64,000 bases of DNA from contig NZ_RBXB01000001.1 in the NCBI RefSeq assembly GCF_003634775.1, forward strand, positions 1,178,001-1,242,000, read 5' to 3'. Position 1 is the first letter of the stretch, and every line of letters starts with the position of its first letter. The stretch is from Chryseobacterium defluvii. Lineage in GTDB: Bacteria; Bacteroidota; Bacteroidia; Flavobacteriales; Weeksellaceae. The notes below the pieces were generated by a model. The model did no database searches and was not told where the DNA came from. It saw only the letters and a list, made by a program, of their open reading frames with translations. Both the position numbers and the translations under genes were made by a program. Below, in pieces: positions 27,541-35,162 of the stretch.

Positions 27541-28368
27541 TTATATTTTTCGGCTTTTAATTAAAAAGTTAATATTTATAATTAAAAAGTGAAGAAAAAC
27601 ACCTATTCCAATACAATAAACTAAAAAATAGTGAAGGAAATAGAATATATTAGCTGTAGGGGTTATCGGAGACATATTTCCTGTAAATATTGAAGATATA
27701 CTATAAGGAAGTAATGTTGCGAAAGTCCAAAAATTATTTTTGTCTAATTCTACTTTTTTAACTCTGTAATATTGAAGTTCATTTTTAAGGTAGTTAATGT
27801 CTTGGGTTATTGCGTTTCCAAATGTCATAGAATCCAACTCGTTTTGATCTCCACCTTTATATAATTTATTTTTTAATGTACCATTTTTGCTAAATATATA
27901 AATAGTTGCTGTGAAATTTCTAGCAGGAATAGTAGGAACAACATCCGTATGTATTATGTAATTTTTTGTAAAAGCCAATTGTTTTAAATCTTTTAATTGT
28001 TTGTTTAAGATAATGCTGTTTGATAATTTTATATTTTCAAGATCTTTAATCTTTTGAGGGATGGATTTTGAATCATTAATCCATTCATTAAGTCTTATCT
28101 GTTTTTGATTGGTATGAATAGCAGTTTTAAATTCAAAACTAGCAGGATTATTTTTGAGCATTAAAATATATATGAAAGGAAAGATAACTAAATGCAAAAT
28201 CAATATAATTGAGAGAGAAGTAATTGCATATTTAGATTTTTTATATCGTTCATCTTTTGATTTTCTGTATAGATACACACATAAACATAAAATAAGTAGA
28301 ATTAAAAAGGTTGTTGAAAAAAACTCAGCAACTCCAAATGAGATATTAAGGGTTAAAATTATTGTCAT
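27541..28368 (-). CDS. AT-rich membrane protein of unknown function
   Basis: A 275-residue protein with about four hydrophobic segments: two near the N-terminus (about residues 12-33 and 46-70), one near 215-230 and one near 240-268. The part between faces one side of the membrane and includes a coiled-coil-like KIKDLENIKLSNSIILNKQ. I recognise no family. Codon use is noticeably more AT-rich than gcvP. It is enclosed between two copies of the gcvP tail and terminator, which suggests that it entered as a separate piece. Confidence 0.65.
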   Translation of the reverse strand: MTIILTLNISFGVAEFFSTTFLILLILCLCVYLYRKSKDERYKKSKYAITSLSIILILHLVIFPFIYILMLKNNPASFEFKTAIHTNQKQIRLNEWINDSKSIPQKIKDLENIKLSNSIILNKQLKDLKQLAFTKNYIIHTDVVPTIPARNFTATIYIFSKNGTLKNKLYKGGDQNELDSMTFGNAITQDINYLKNELQYYRVKKVELDKNNFWTFATLLPYSISSIFTGNMSPITPTANIFYFLHYFLVYCIGIGVFLHFLIININFLIKSRKI

Positions 28369-28475
28369 ATAAGTAAATTATTATTCTGTAGTTTATTTTT
28401 AATGTTATTAAAATAAAAGAAAATACAATATACTAATTACGGAAATCCGTAATCCTATTTTGGAAATTATTAATT

Positions 28476-28515
28476 TTATATGTAATTAAAAGTTTTTTAG
28501 ATATAAAAAATCCCT
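28476..28515. repeat. Direct repeat, copy 2 of the gcvP tail
   Basis: TTATATGTAATTAAAAG through AAAAAATCCCT repeats 27406-27446 with a single-base deletion. It keeps even the TAT ATG TAA end of gcvP, though no gcvP body precedes it. Confidence 0.85.
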
Positions 28516-28540
28516 TTCAAAAACTGAAAGGGACTTTTAT
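28505..28540. terminator. Second, covarying copy of the gcvP terminator
   Basis: TCCCTTTCA (28511-28519) pairs with TGAAAGGGA (28525-28533). Against copy 1 one base pair has changed on both arms (C to T, G to A), so pairing is kept. It also lies just past the stop of the next minus-strand gene. Confidence 0.8.
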
Positions 28541-28565
28541 TCTATGTCAATTATCTATTATGGTT

Positions 28566-28940
28566 TTAACGACTGCTGAATGATTTTTTTCTTTCAATGG
28601 TATTCATTATAATAAAAATGATATAAGTAAGTATAAAAATTATCAATGGAACTTTAAAAGCTAAATAGTCAAACATTTTTATTGGAGTTTGTATTAATCT
28701 ACTTGCTATAGGAGATAACATTAATATTAAACTAATAATTGTCACTGAAATTTTATTCTTCCACTTGATGAAATTTAAAGCGATACCAATAATTCCAAAT
28801 ATGGCAAACAATTGATCAATATTTCCAAAATCAAAAACAGTGAAAATTAGCCATAAAATAAATGGAAGTCCAATCATTTGTCCCGCAAGGATTATTGAAA
28901 AATAAGATATTATTGACGTTATTCGGATTAAGTTTTTCAT
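28566..28940 (-). CDS. Small polytopic membrane protein
   Basis: A 124-residue protein with four hydrophobic helices filling almost the whole chain, linked by short loops with NFIKWKNKISV and IQTPIKMF. The C-terminus is basic (ERKKSFSSR), so the ends are probably inside. No conserved motif recognised. Strongly AT-rich like the gene before it, and on the same strand; the two may share an origin. It ends next to the second gcvP-type terminator, which would serve it. Confidence 0.65.
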   Translation of the reverse strand: MKNLIRITSIISYFSIILAGQMIGLPFILWLIFTVFDFGNIDQLFAIFGIIGIALNFIKWKNKISVTIISLILMLSPIASRLIQTPIKMFDYLAFKVPLIIFILTYIIFIIMNTIERKKSFSSR

Positions 28941-28986
28941 TTTTATTTTGAATCAAATATTTTTATTAATTCAATTCGTATTTTTT

Positions 28987-29706
28987 TCATGCAATAGTTT
29001 CATTCTTTGCTTCCAATTTCCTAATCAATCCCGCCTTCACCACCGTCAACGCATAATCCTTCGCCTCCGCAAAAGAAATCCCATATTGACGCGCAATATT
29101 CCTCATATCTTCCGGAAATTGAGATAATAAGCTGTCATAATACTGATCCAGGAATTCCCGTGAAGGCATTTCATAATTAATTTTCAATTGAAAACGTCTG
29201 ATCAAGGCCGTATCAATAATTTCAGGATGATTGGTGGCACAAAGCAAAAGGGCATTTTCAGGATAGTAATCGATCAGTTGAAGCAAAGTATTCACTAATC
29301 TTCTCATTTCGCCCACATCTTTATCATCACTTCCTCTTGCTTTCCCGATCTGATCCAGTTCGTCAAGAAAAAGTACAGATCTTTCACGGCCCGCTTTATC
29401 GAAGATCATTTTGATATTCTGGGAAGTTTCTCCGATTCGGGAGGAAACAATATTGCTCAAATTGAGGATGATAATACTTTTCCCTAAAGCATTCGCAATG
29501 GCTTTGGCGGTCATGGTTTTTCCACAACCCGAACTTCCCTGAAGAAGAACTTTGTTGTTGACCGGAAGCCCGTATTCCTGAAGTTCCTTGATATAGGTAT
29601 GCTCTTTAATGAGCTGTACAAACTGTTCCTTATTGGCTGGAGCTAGAAAAACATCATTCAGCGTTACCTCTTCTTTGTCCTGGATAATAAGATTGTACAG
29701 ATTCAT
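28987..29706 (-). CDS. Small AAA-family ATPase
   Basis: A 239-residue single-domain AAA protein. Walker A is GSSGCGKTMTAKAI (about residues 57-70), Walker B VLFLDELDQIG, a sensor-1 Asn occurs in LLCATNHPEI, and the second region of homology with arginines in IDTALIRRFQLKI. No protease or membrane domain is attached, so it must work with a partner, for example as a remodelling factor. A TATCTTTG box lies upstream at 29727-29734. Confidence 0.9.
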   Translation of the reverse strand: MNLYNLIIQDKEEVTLNDVFLAPANKEQFVQLIKEHTYIKELQEYGLPVNNKVLLQGSSGCGKTMTAKAIANALGKSIIILNLSNIVSSRIGETSQNIKMIFDKAGRERSVLFLDELDQIGKARGSDDKDVGEMRRLVNTLLQLIDYYPENALLLCATNHPEIIDTALIRRFQLKINYEMPSREFLDQYYDSLLSQFPEDMRNIARQYGISFAEAKDYALTVVKAGLIRKLEAKNETIA

Positions 29707-29726
29707 AATTCAAAAATTAATGATTG

Positions 29727-29734
29727 CAAAGATA
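29727..29734 (-). promoter_or_regulatory. Probable -7 box of the AAA ATPase
   Basis: TATCTTTG on the minus strand, 20 bases before the start codon. No good -33 element at the ideal distance. Confidence 0.4.
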
Positions 29735-29760
29735 AAGCTTTCTGGAAGTAAAAAGAAAAG

Positions 29761-29777
29761 CCGAACTTCAAGTTCGG
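29761..29777. other. Palindrome CCGAACTT-C-AAGTTCGG
   Basis: Eight-base perfect arms around a single C in otherwise AT-rich spacer DNA. Could be an operator or, if transcribed, a tight hairpin. Another inverted repeat, CTTTTACT with AGTAAAAG, follows at about 29843-29865. Confidence 0.45.
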
Positions 29778-29922
29778 ATAGACTAATATAATATTAAAAT
29801 TTGTTCGTTATTTAGTAAACGGTCTTTTTATGTTTTTGGGCCCTTTTACTCCCGATGAGTAAAAGAGCAGCAATCTGAAGTCAGATTAAAAACATAAACA
29901 ATACAATTCAGTTCTGAAAATC

Positions 29923-30006
29923 TTAATTAGTATTCTCTCTTCTAACAGTTGCGAAATAAGAAGCTAATACTACTAAACATGTTGCGATTCCGATGTAAGT
30001 TACCAT
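29923..30006 (-). CDS. 27-residue single-span membrane micro-ORF
   Basis: ATG at 30004-30006 to TAA, 27 codons plus stop. Residues 3-20 (TYIGIATCLVVLASYFAT) form one uncharged membrane span, followed by a basic end VRREN, which fits an N-out or short-tail inner-membrane micropeptide. What makes it believable is the promoter: TTG, exactly 19 bases, TAACTTTG, the best consensus in the window, 48 bases upstream. No family is recognised; partners unknown. Confidence 0.55.
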   Translation of the reverse strand: MVTYIGIATCLVVLASYFATVRRENTN

Positions 30007-30054
30007 TTTGCTTAATTTTTAATTTATTTGATTATTTTTGTTAATTTGATAATG

Positions 30055-30084
30055 CAAAGTTACAACTTTAAATTGATATTGCAA
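30055..30084 (-). promoter_or_regulatory. Full-consensus promoter of the 27-residue micro-ORF
   Basis: On the minus strand TTG (30082-30084), a 19-base spacer and TAACTTTG (30055-30062). This is the textbook Bacteroidota arrangement. The leader would be about 43 bases. Confidence 0.7.
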
Positions 30085-30404
30085 GACCGAAATCATGATG
30101 TATATCAGTTGTTTATGGGTGTTTTGTGTTAAATTTAAGTAATCTTTAGTTTATAATTATTTAATATATTATTGTGAATTTATTGTGGCTTTAATTATAT
30201 TTTGTTTAAAAAATTAAAAAATTCACAAGCTTTTGAAGACTTCCATAGTGAACCTGACAAAACAAAATAGAAAGAATGGGATGCATAATAGTTGTAAAAA
30301 GAGTGTTTTTGAGACGTGAAAATTTCAACAGAAAGTGATTTCTTTGATAAGAAATTCATTTTCGGCTCATTTTTATCAGAATTATATGAGATTATTTATA
30401 GAAA
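30085..30404. other. AT-rich spacer without recognised content
   Basis: About 320 bases of very AT-rich DNA between the divergent micro-ORF and the SMR gene. The long reading frame that begins at 30316 is best seen as an extension of the SMR gene. I see nothing else definite. Confidence 0.5.
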
Positions 30405-30413
30405 TAGATTTGC

Positions 30414-30421
30414 TAATTTTG
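30414..30421 (+). promoter_or_regulatory. -7 box candidate of the SMR exporter
   Basis: TAATTTTG, with another match TAGATTTG just before it (30405-30412). It ends 14 bases before ATG 30436 and argues for that start. Confidence 0.4.
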
Positions 30422-30435
30422 CAATCATAAAAAGC

Positions 30436-30777
30436 ATGAATATGGGACGGAGCTATATGTATCTGCTGTTGGCTATTGCTTTTGAAATTGTAGCCACCAC
30501 TTTTTTAAAAAAATCGGAAGGGTTTACCAAGCTTGTGCCTTCTATTATTACTGCGGTAGGCTATGCCGTTGCTTTTTATTGCTTGAGCCTTACTCTTCGT
30601 CAAATACCGGTAGGAATTACGTATGCCATCTGGTCCGGAGTGGGAATTGTATGCATTACAATTATCGGGATCATTGCTTTTAAGCAGGTTCCGGACTGGC
30701 CTGCCATCATAGGAATTGTATTAATTATCATTGGAGTAATGATCATTAATCTTTTTTCAAAAATGGGAACACATTAA
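30436..30777 (+). CDS. SMR-family multidrug exporter (EmrE-like)
   Basis: A 113-residue small multidrug resistance protein with four transmembrane helices, acting as a dimeric proton antiporter for cationic drugs. The essential membrane Glu lies in helix 1 (AIAFEIVATTFLKKSEGFTKL). Helix 3 carries the conserved ITYAIWSGVGIV, and the end INLFSK fits EmrE. Length matches EmrE (110). The longer reading from 30316 would add 40 charged residues and is rejected. Convergent with the glycosylase gene; only two bases lie between the two stops. Confidence 0.92.
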   Translation: MNMGRSYMYLLLAIAFEIVATTFLKKSEGFTKLVPSIITAVGYAVAFYCLSLTLRQIPVGITYAIWSGVGIVCITIIGIIAFKQVPDWPAIIGIVLIIIGVMIINLFSKMGTH

Positions 30778-30779
30778 GA

Positions 30780-31514
30780 TTAATATAACTTCTGATCCTG
30801 CTCACAGTAAAAGCTTCGTCTTTTTCCAAGACCGGTATATTTCTTCACAAGCTTTTGCCCGCATTTTGGGCAAGTCGTTTTGGTATGAACCAGCCAGTGT
30901 TTTTTCAGAACAAATTCCCTTTTCCACTCTAAAAAATCAAAACTGTAGCTTCTGGCTTCTGCAATAAGTTCTTTCAACTTTTTAAGAGGTAAATTTCCAA
31001 TTACACTTTCAGGGTGCACACCGATTCTGAAGAGGACTTCATTTTTGATAATGTTACCAACGCCGGAAAAAATATCCTGATCCATTAAAGCATCGCAAAC
31101 CATCATTTGAGGTTTTGCTTTCAGTTTCTTTTCTGCTTTCAGGGGATTCCATTGATCACTTAAAACATCAGCTTCCCAATCGATTTGGGATAAATAGTTA
31201 ATTTCGAGAAACTTTACGGAGCAGGTATAAAAATAGATGCTTCCGGTTTTAAAATTCAAAGCTAAACGTAGGCTTTTATCGGGTTTTGTCTGTTCGTCGA
31301 CACTGTATGAACCAAACATGAGTAAATGGATTCTAATACAGAATTCATCAAAAACCAAATAGGTCTGTTTCCCAAACGTCCGGATTTCAAGTAAGATCTT
31401 TCCTTCTAAAGGATTTTTATCAAATTGAGCATTCCCGGAAGCATCCATGACTTTTTCACCTGTGAATTTTTGCAGGCTTTCTTTCATCAATAGTATGGAC
31501 GGACCTTCCGGCAT
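30780..31514 (-). CDS. Fpg/Nei-family DNA glycosylase (endonuclease VIII-like)
   Basis: A 244-residue base-excision-repair glycosylase/AP lyase. After removal of Met the catalytic Pro-Glu start (PEGPS) is present. The H2TH part includes ALMDQDIFSGVGNIIKNEVLF. The zinc finger near the C-terminus begins CPKCG but ends YCEQDQ: the fourth ligand, normally Cys, is Asp. This may be a trait of the Bacteroidota subgroup or a weakened zinc site. The specificity (oxidised pyrimidines or purines) cannot be told. Confidence 0.88.
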   Translation of the reverse strand: MPEGPSILLMKESLQKFTGEKVMDASGNAQFDKNPLEGKILLEIRTFGKQTYLVFDEFCIRIHLLMFGSYSVDEQTKPDKSLRLALNFKTGSIYFYTCSVKFLEINYLSQIDWEADVLSDQWNPLKAEKKLKAKPQMMVCDALMDQDIFSGVGNIIKNEVLFRIGVHPESVIGNLPLKKLKELIAEARSYSFDFLEWKREFVLKKHWLVHTKTTCPKCGQKLVKKYTGLGKRRSFYCEQDQKLY

Positions 31515-31566
31515 GGAGAGAATTTAGATAATCAAAAGCAAGAATTTTGCCATTAAAAACCTAAGA

Positions 31567-32109
31567 TTACAGATGTAAGCTATTGAACATTTCTATATAT
31601 TTATCCTTGAACACCTTTTCCGCATTTTCAGGAAAGCGGAATCCATTGGGACCTACATAAATCTGCTTTACCTGTTCATTATTTTCTACAGATCGGATCT
31701 GGTTGTATTTGCTCAACCAGATATCAAAATGCTCTATAAGCTTATTAGCCTCATCCAATAGTTCCGGCGGTAAATAATGGCCATTGTTGAGCAATACATC
31801 GCGAATATGCTTATTTGAATGATACATGATTTCATTTTCATAATAAGGATCGTATTCTTTCAGCCTGGAATATTTATTCTTGAACCCTAATGAAGTACGG
31901 TTAAGATGTATATAAACCTGTCCCAGTAATTCCACCGTGTTTTTTCTCCACTCAAAATGAGCGGTGTCTTTTTGAGATAGTTTCTCAAATTCCCTTTTGA
32001 TGAGAGCTTGTTGTCTCTCGGTCCTTTTGTGGAATAAATAGACGATAACAGATGTAATCAAAGTTGTGATGATCGTGCTGCTTAGTATTTGTTTTAATAA
32101 TTCAGACAT
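31567..32109 (-). CDS. Single-span membrane protein with helical tail
   Basis: A 180-residue protein. Residues 5-26 (LKQILSSTIITTLITSVIVYLF) are one membrane span. The following part (about 28-60) is charged and likely coiled coil (RTERQQALIKREFEKLSQKD), then mostly helical. I recognise no catalytic motif. The layout resembles many orphan inner-membrane proteins of unknown role. It is on the same strand as the glycosylase, 53 bases upstream of it. Confidence 0.65.
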   Translation of the reverse strand: MSELLKQILSSTIITTLITSVIVYLFHKRTERQQALIKREFEKLSQKDTAHFEWRKNTVELLGQVYIHLNRTSLGFKNKYSRLKEYDPYYENEIMYHSNKHIRDVLLNNGHYLPPELLDEANKLIEHFDIWLSKYNQIRSVENNEQVKQIYVGPNGFRFPENAEKVFKDKYIEMFNSLHL

Positions 32110-32246
32110 GGTTTTCGTTTTTATTGAACTAAGTTAAGGTAAGAACAGTAAAGTTATTTAAGGGTTTTTACGGATGCATACCGTTTTTAATACGGTCTTT
32201 TTTTGAAAAAAATAATGGATTTCTTTACTACAAATAAAATTTGAAG

Positions 32247-32254
32247 TAATTTTG
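32247..32254 (+). promoter_or_regulatory. -7 box of dgt, near-leaderless
   Basis: TAATTTTG ends four bases before ATG 32259. Either the message is leaderless or translation starts at the second ATG, 32262. Confidence 0.45.
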
Positions 32255-32258
32255 AAAA

Positions 32259-33617
32259 ATGATGAATTTAAACCAGATTTACACCAATCAGCGTACCGGA
32301 AACAATCCTCATACTAAAGCTTCAAGAACGGATTTTCAGAGAGATTTTGACAGAATTATCTTCTCCTCTGCATTCAGAAGACTTCAGAATAAAACACAGG
32401 TTTTTCCGCTTCCCGGAAGTGTTTTTGTACATAACCGTTTGACGCATTCTCTGGAAGTTTCATCAGTGGGAAGAAGTTTGGGAAGCACCATCGGTGAATT
32501 TATTTTTGAAGGCTTTCAGAATGATCTTACGGAAGATTCAAAGAACTTTTATCTTCATAATCTTGGAAACGTAATTGCTGCAGCTTGTTTATGCCATGAT
32601 GTGGGAAATCCGGCTTTCGGACATTCAGGGGAAGATGCTATTGCAAGCTATTTCGAAAAAAATGAAAGAGATCTGAAACCTAAATTTTCTGAAAAAGAAT
32701 GGGCAGATTTAGTCAATTTTGAAGGAAATGCCAATGCCATAAGGGTTTTAGCCCATCAACAGCAGGGAAAAGACGAAGGGGGAACTCAGCTTACAATGAC
32801 CACATTGGCAAGTATTGCCAAATATCCGTGTGAGGCTATTGCCAAGAAAAAAGGAATCATCCACAGAAAGAAGTTCGGGTTTTTCCAGAACGAAAAAGAA
32901 ACATTCTTACAAATCGCAAAAGGAACCAGTCTGATCTCCGAAAGCGAAGAGCCCTATATTTTTAAAAGACATCCCTTTGTATGGCTGGTTGAAGCGGCCG
33001 ACGATATTTGCTATAATATCATTGATATGGAGGATGCCCACAGATTAGGGATTGTATCTACTGCAGACTGTAAAAACCTGTTCTTTGAACTGGTAAAGTC
33101 TGAAACCGATGATGTAGACAGGGTGAAAAGAAAGCTCGATTCCATTGGTAATGATAACGAAAAGATTTCCTATCTGAGAGCGAAAGTGATTAATGCCTTG
33201 ATCAATAAATCCATTGACTTATACAAGCAGAATTTCACCACCATTCTTGAAGGAAATTTAGATAAAGCACTTCTGGATATTTACAAATCCGAAAACAAAA
33301 CATTACAGGATATTGAAAGCTTTTCAATAGAGAAGATTTATAACCATAAAGCCGTTGTCGAGATTGAAAATGCCGGATATAATGTAATGTATGAATTATT
33401 GGATCATTTTATCCCGCCCATATTAAAACCTAAAGAAGAGAGGAAATCTTACGATAAAATGGCTTTAAAGCTTCTTCCTAAACAATTTATATATGAAGAA
33501 GGTTCAGATTACCAGAAAGTCCTTGGAGTGATTGATTTTGTATCGGGGATGACGGATAACTACGCTACCGATCTTTACAGGAAAATTAAAGGAATAGATA
33601 TAGGCATGACAGTCTAA
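32259..33617 (+). CDS. dgt: dGTP triphosphohydrolase
   Basis: A 452-residue HD-domain enzyme that splits dGTP (and often other dNTPs) to nucleoside and triphosphate. The start ASRTDFQRDFDRIIFSSAFR is the usual DNA/dNTP-binding part. The metal site is formed by RLTHSLEVSS and LCHDVGNPAFGHSGE, and a later Asp in EAADDICYNI. Length matches the Dgt family. ATG 32259 and ATG 32262 are adjacent alternatives. It stands alone, with an SPFH gene 72 bases downstream. Confidence 0.93.
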   Translation: MMNLNQIYTNQRTGNNPHTKASRTDFQRDFDRIIFSSAFRRLQNKTQVFPLPGSVFVHNRLTHSLEVSSVGRSLGSTIGEFIFEGFQNDLTEDSKNFYLHNLGNVIAAACLCHDVGNPAFGHSGEDAIASYFEKNERDLKPKFSEKEWADLVNFEGNANAIRVLAHQQQGKDEGGTQLTMTTLASIAKYPCEAIAKKKGIIHRKKFGFFQNEKETFLQIAKGTSLISESEEPYIFKRHPFVWLVEAADDICYNIIDMEDAHRLGIVSTADCKNLFFELVKSETDDVDRVKRKLDSIGNDNEKISYLRAKVINALINKSIDLYKQNFTTILEGNLDKALLDIYKSENKTLQDIESFSIEKIYNHKAVVEIENAGYNVMYELLDHFIPPILKPKEERKSYDKMALKLLPKQFIYEEGSDYQKVLGVIDFVSGMTDNYATDLYRKIKGIDIGMTV

Positions 33618-33689
33618 ATATTTGAAAATAAAGTGGTATATTTATAACAAAACATACATTATTACTACTTATTCAAAAAATATTAAACT

Positions 33690-34631
33690 ATGAATGCTTC
33701 TTTTTTATTAGCACCCCTTATTTTTTTCGGGCTTATTATCCTGTTCGCTTCATTCTTTGTTGTTAAGCAGGAAACAGCTGCAATTATTGAACGCTTTGGG
33801 AAATTCCAGTCGGTAAGACATTCCGGGCTTCATCTTAAAATTCCGATCATCGATCAGATTGCTAAAAGACTGAATTTGAGAATCCAGCAATTGGATGTCA
33901 TGATTGATACTAAAACGTTGGATAATGTTTTCATTAAAATGAAAATTTCCGTTCAATATCAGGTGATCAGAACGCAGGTGGGTGATGCTTATTACCGTTT
34001 GGAAAATCCTGAAAACCAGATTACGTCTTATGTTTTCGATGTGGTGAGAGCGGAAGTCCCTAAATTGAAACTGGATGATGTTTTTGTGAAGAAAGACGAT
34101 ATTGCAATTGCAGTAAAAGGGGAATTACAGGAAGCGATGCAAAGCTATGGATACGACATCATTAAAGCATTGGTAACAGATATTGATCCCGACGAACAGG
34201 TGAAGCACGCCATGAACAGGATCAACGCTGCAGAAAGAGAAAAAACTGCCGCAGAATACGAGTCTGAAGCACAAAGAATCAGAATTGTTGCCGTGGCTAA
34301 AGCTGAAGCAGAATCCAAAAAGCTGCAGGGACAAGGAATTGCAGATCAGAGAAGAGAAATTGCAAAAGGTCTTGAAGAATCTGTTAGAATGCTGAATAAT
34401 GTTGACATTAATTCTCATGAAGCTTCTGCCTTAATCGTTGTTACCCAGCATTATGATACGCTACATTCCGTAGGAGCGAGTAACAGGAGCAACCTTGTTT
34501 TGTTGCCGAATTCTCCCACTGCGGCAAGCAATATGCTGAATGATCTGGTTGTAGCCATGACAACAGCAAATACGGTAGGAGAAGTTACTAAAGGTAATTA
34601 TCCGCCACCTGCAAAAGAGCATGGACATTAA
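33690..34631 (+). CDS. SPFH/Band 7 membrane protein (QmcA-like)
   Basis: A 313-residue stomatin-family protein. Residues 5-25 form a membrane anchor. The SPFH domain starts at VVKQETAAIIERFGKFQSV and runs to about 190, and then comes a helical, Ala/Glu-rich stretch (EREKTAAEYESEAQRIRIVA) that oligomerises. The end, with LVLLPNSPT, fits bacterial QmcA/paraslipins, which form ring cages around membrane proteases such as FtsH. No NfeD gene is next to it. A strong terminator follows. Confidence 0.9.
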   Translation: MNASFLLAPLIFFGLIILFASFFVVKQETAAIIERFGKFQSVRHSGLHLKIPIIDQIAKRLNLRIQQLDVMIDTKTLDNVFIKMKISVQYQVIRTQVGDAYYRLENPENQITSYVFDVVRAEVPKLKLDDVFVKKDDIAIAVKGELQEAMQSYGYDIIKALVTDIDPDEQVKHAMNRINAAEREKTAAEYESEAQRIRIVAVAKAEAESKKLQGQGIADQRREIAKGLEESVRMLNNVDINSHEASALIVVTQHYDTLHSVGASNRSNLVLLPNSPTAASNMLNDLVVAMTTANTVGEVTKGNYPPPAKEHGH

Positions 34632-34634
34632 AAT

Positions 34635-34665
34635 AAAAAACTCCCGGATTTCGGGAGTTTTTTAT
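34635..34665. terminator. Terminator between convergent genes
   Basis: AAAAACTCCCG (34636-34646) pairs with CGGGAGTTTTT (34652-34662). A and T runs on both sides let it serve both the SPFH gene and the DUF4377 gene. Confidence 0.9.
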
Positions 34666-35013
34666 TTATTTCTTGGTTTTGGAAACCTGTCTGATTAAAG
34701 TGTACTTAATGGAAGAAGCATCTGCAGGAGGATTGGCAATTTTTTCGGTTTTTACCTTTAAAACATATTCATATCCGGGTTCATAAGTGAAACCTTCAAT
34801 GTTGCTGTAAAAATTCGTCCAGCTTTCTTCTTGCTTCTCTTTTACCTGAAGGCATTTCATAGGAGCAACGCCTGTACAGTCTGCTGTTTCAGGTCCCACA
34901 ATAAAAGTTTTCTCATTTTCATTGGCTGCATTGGCAGAAGCGGTGCACTGTGTAATCGCAAATAACATGAAGGCTGGAATAATGCCTTTTAGGGAGGTAC
35001 GGATACTTCTCAT
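34666..35013 (-). CDS. DUF4377 secreted protein
   Basis: A 115-residue protein. The N-terminus (RSIRTSLKGIIPAFMLFAIT) is a signal peptide, with a Cys at residue 23 that could be lipidated although Gln precedes it. The DUF4377 domain is clear: CTGVAPMKCLQVKEKQEESW, FYSNIEGFTYEPGYEYVL and NPPADASSIKYTL. It is found in HslJ-like heat-shock lipoproteins and alone; the role is not known. It lies convergent to the SPFH gene. Confidence 0.85.
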   Translation of the reverse strand: MRSIRTSLKGIIPAFMLFAITQCTASANAANENEKTFIVGPETADCTGVAPMKCLQVKEKQEESWTNFYSNIEGFTYEPGYEYVLKVKTEKIANPPADASSIKYTLIRQVSKTKK

Positions 35014-35162
35014 AATTCTGATTTTTATCTCTCAGGCGACAATTACCATGCCGAAATGTATTGATAAAAAGACAACACTGTCGTTAATCTACTCTTGTTT
35101 TTTAGTTTTTAATTAATTAATTTGAACCCCTAACTTTTCACCAAACCACAAAGTAAAATAAT

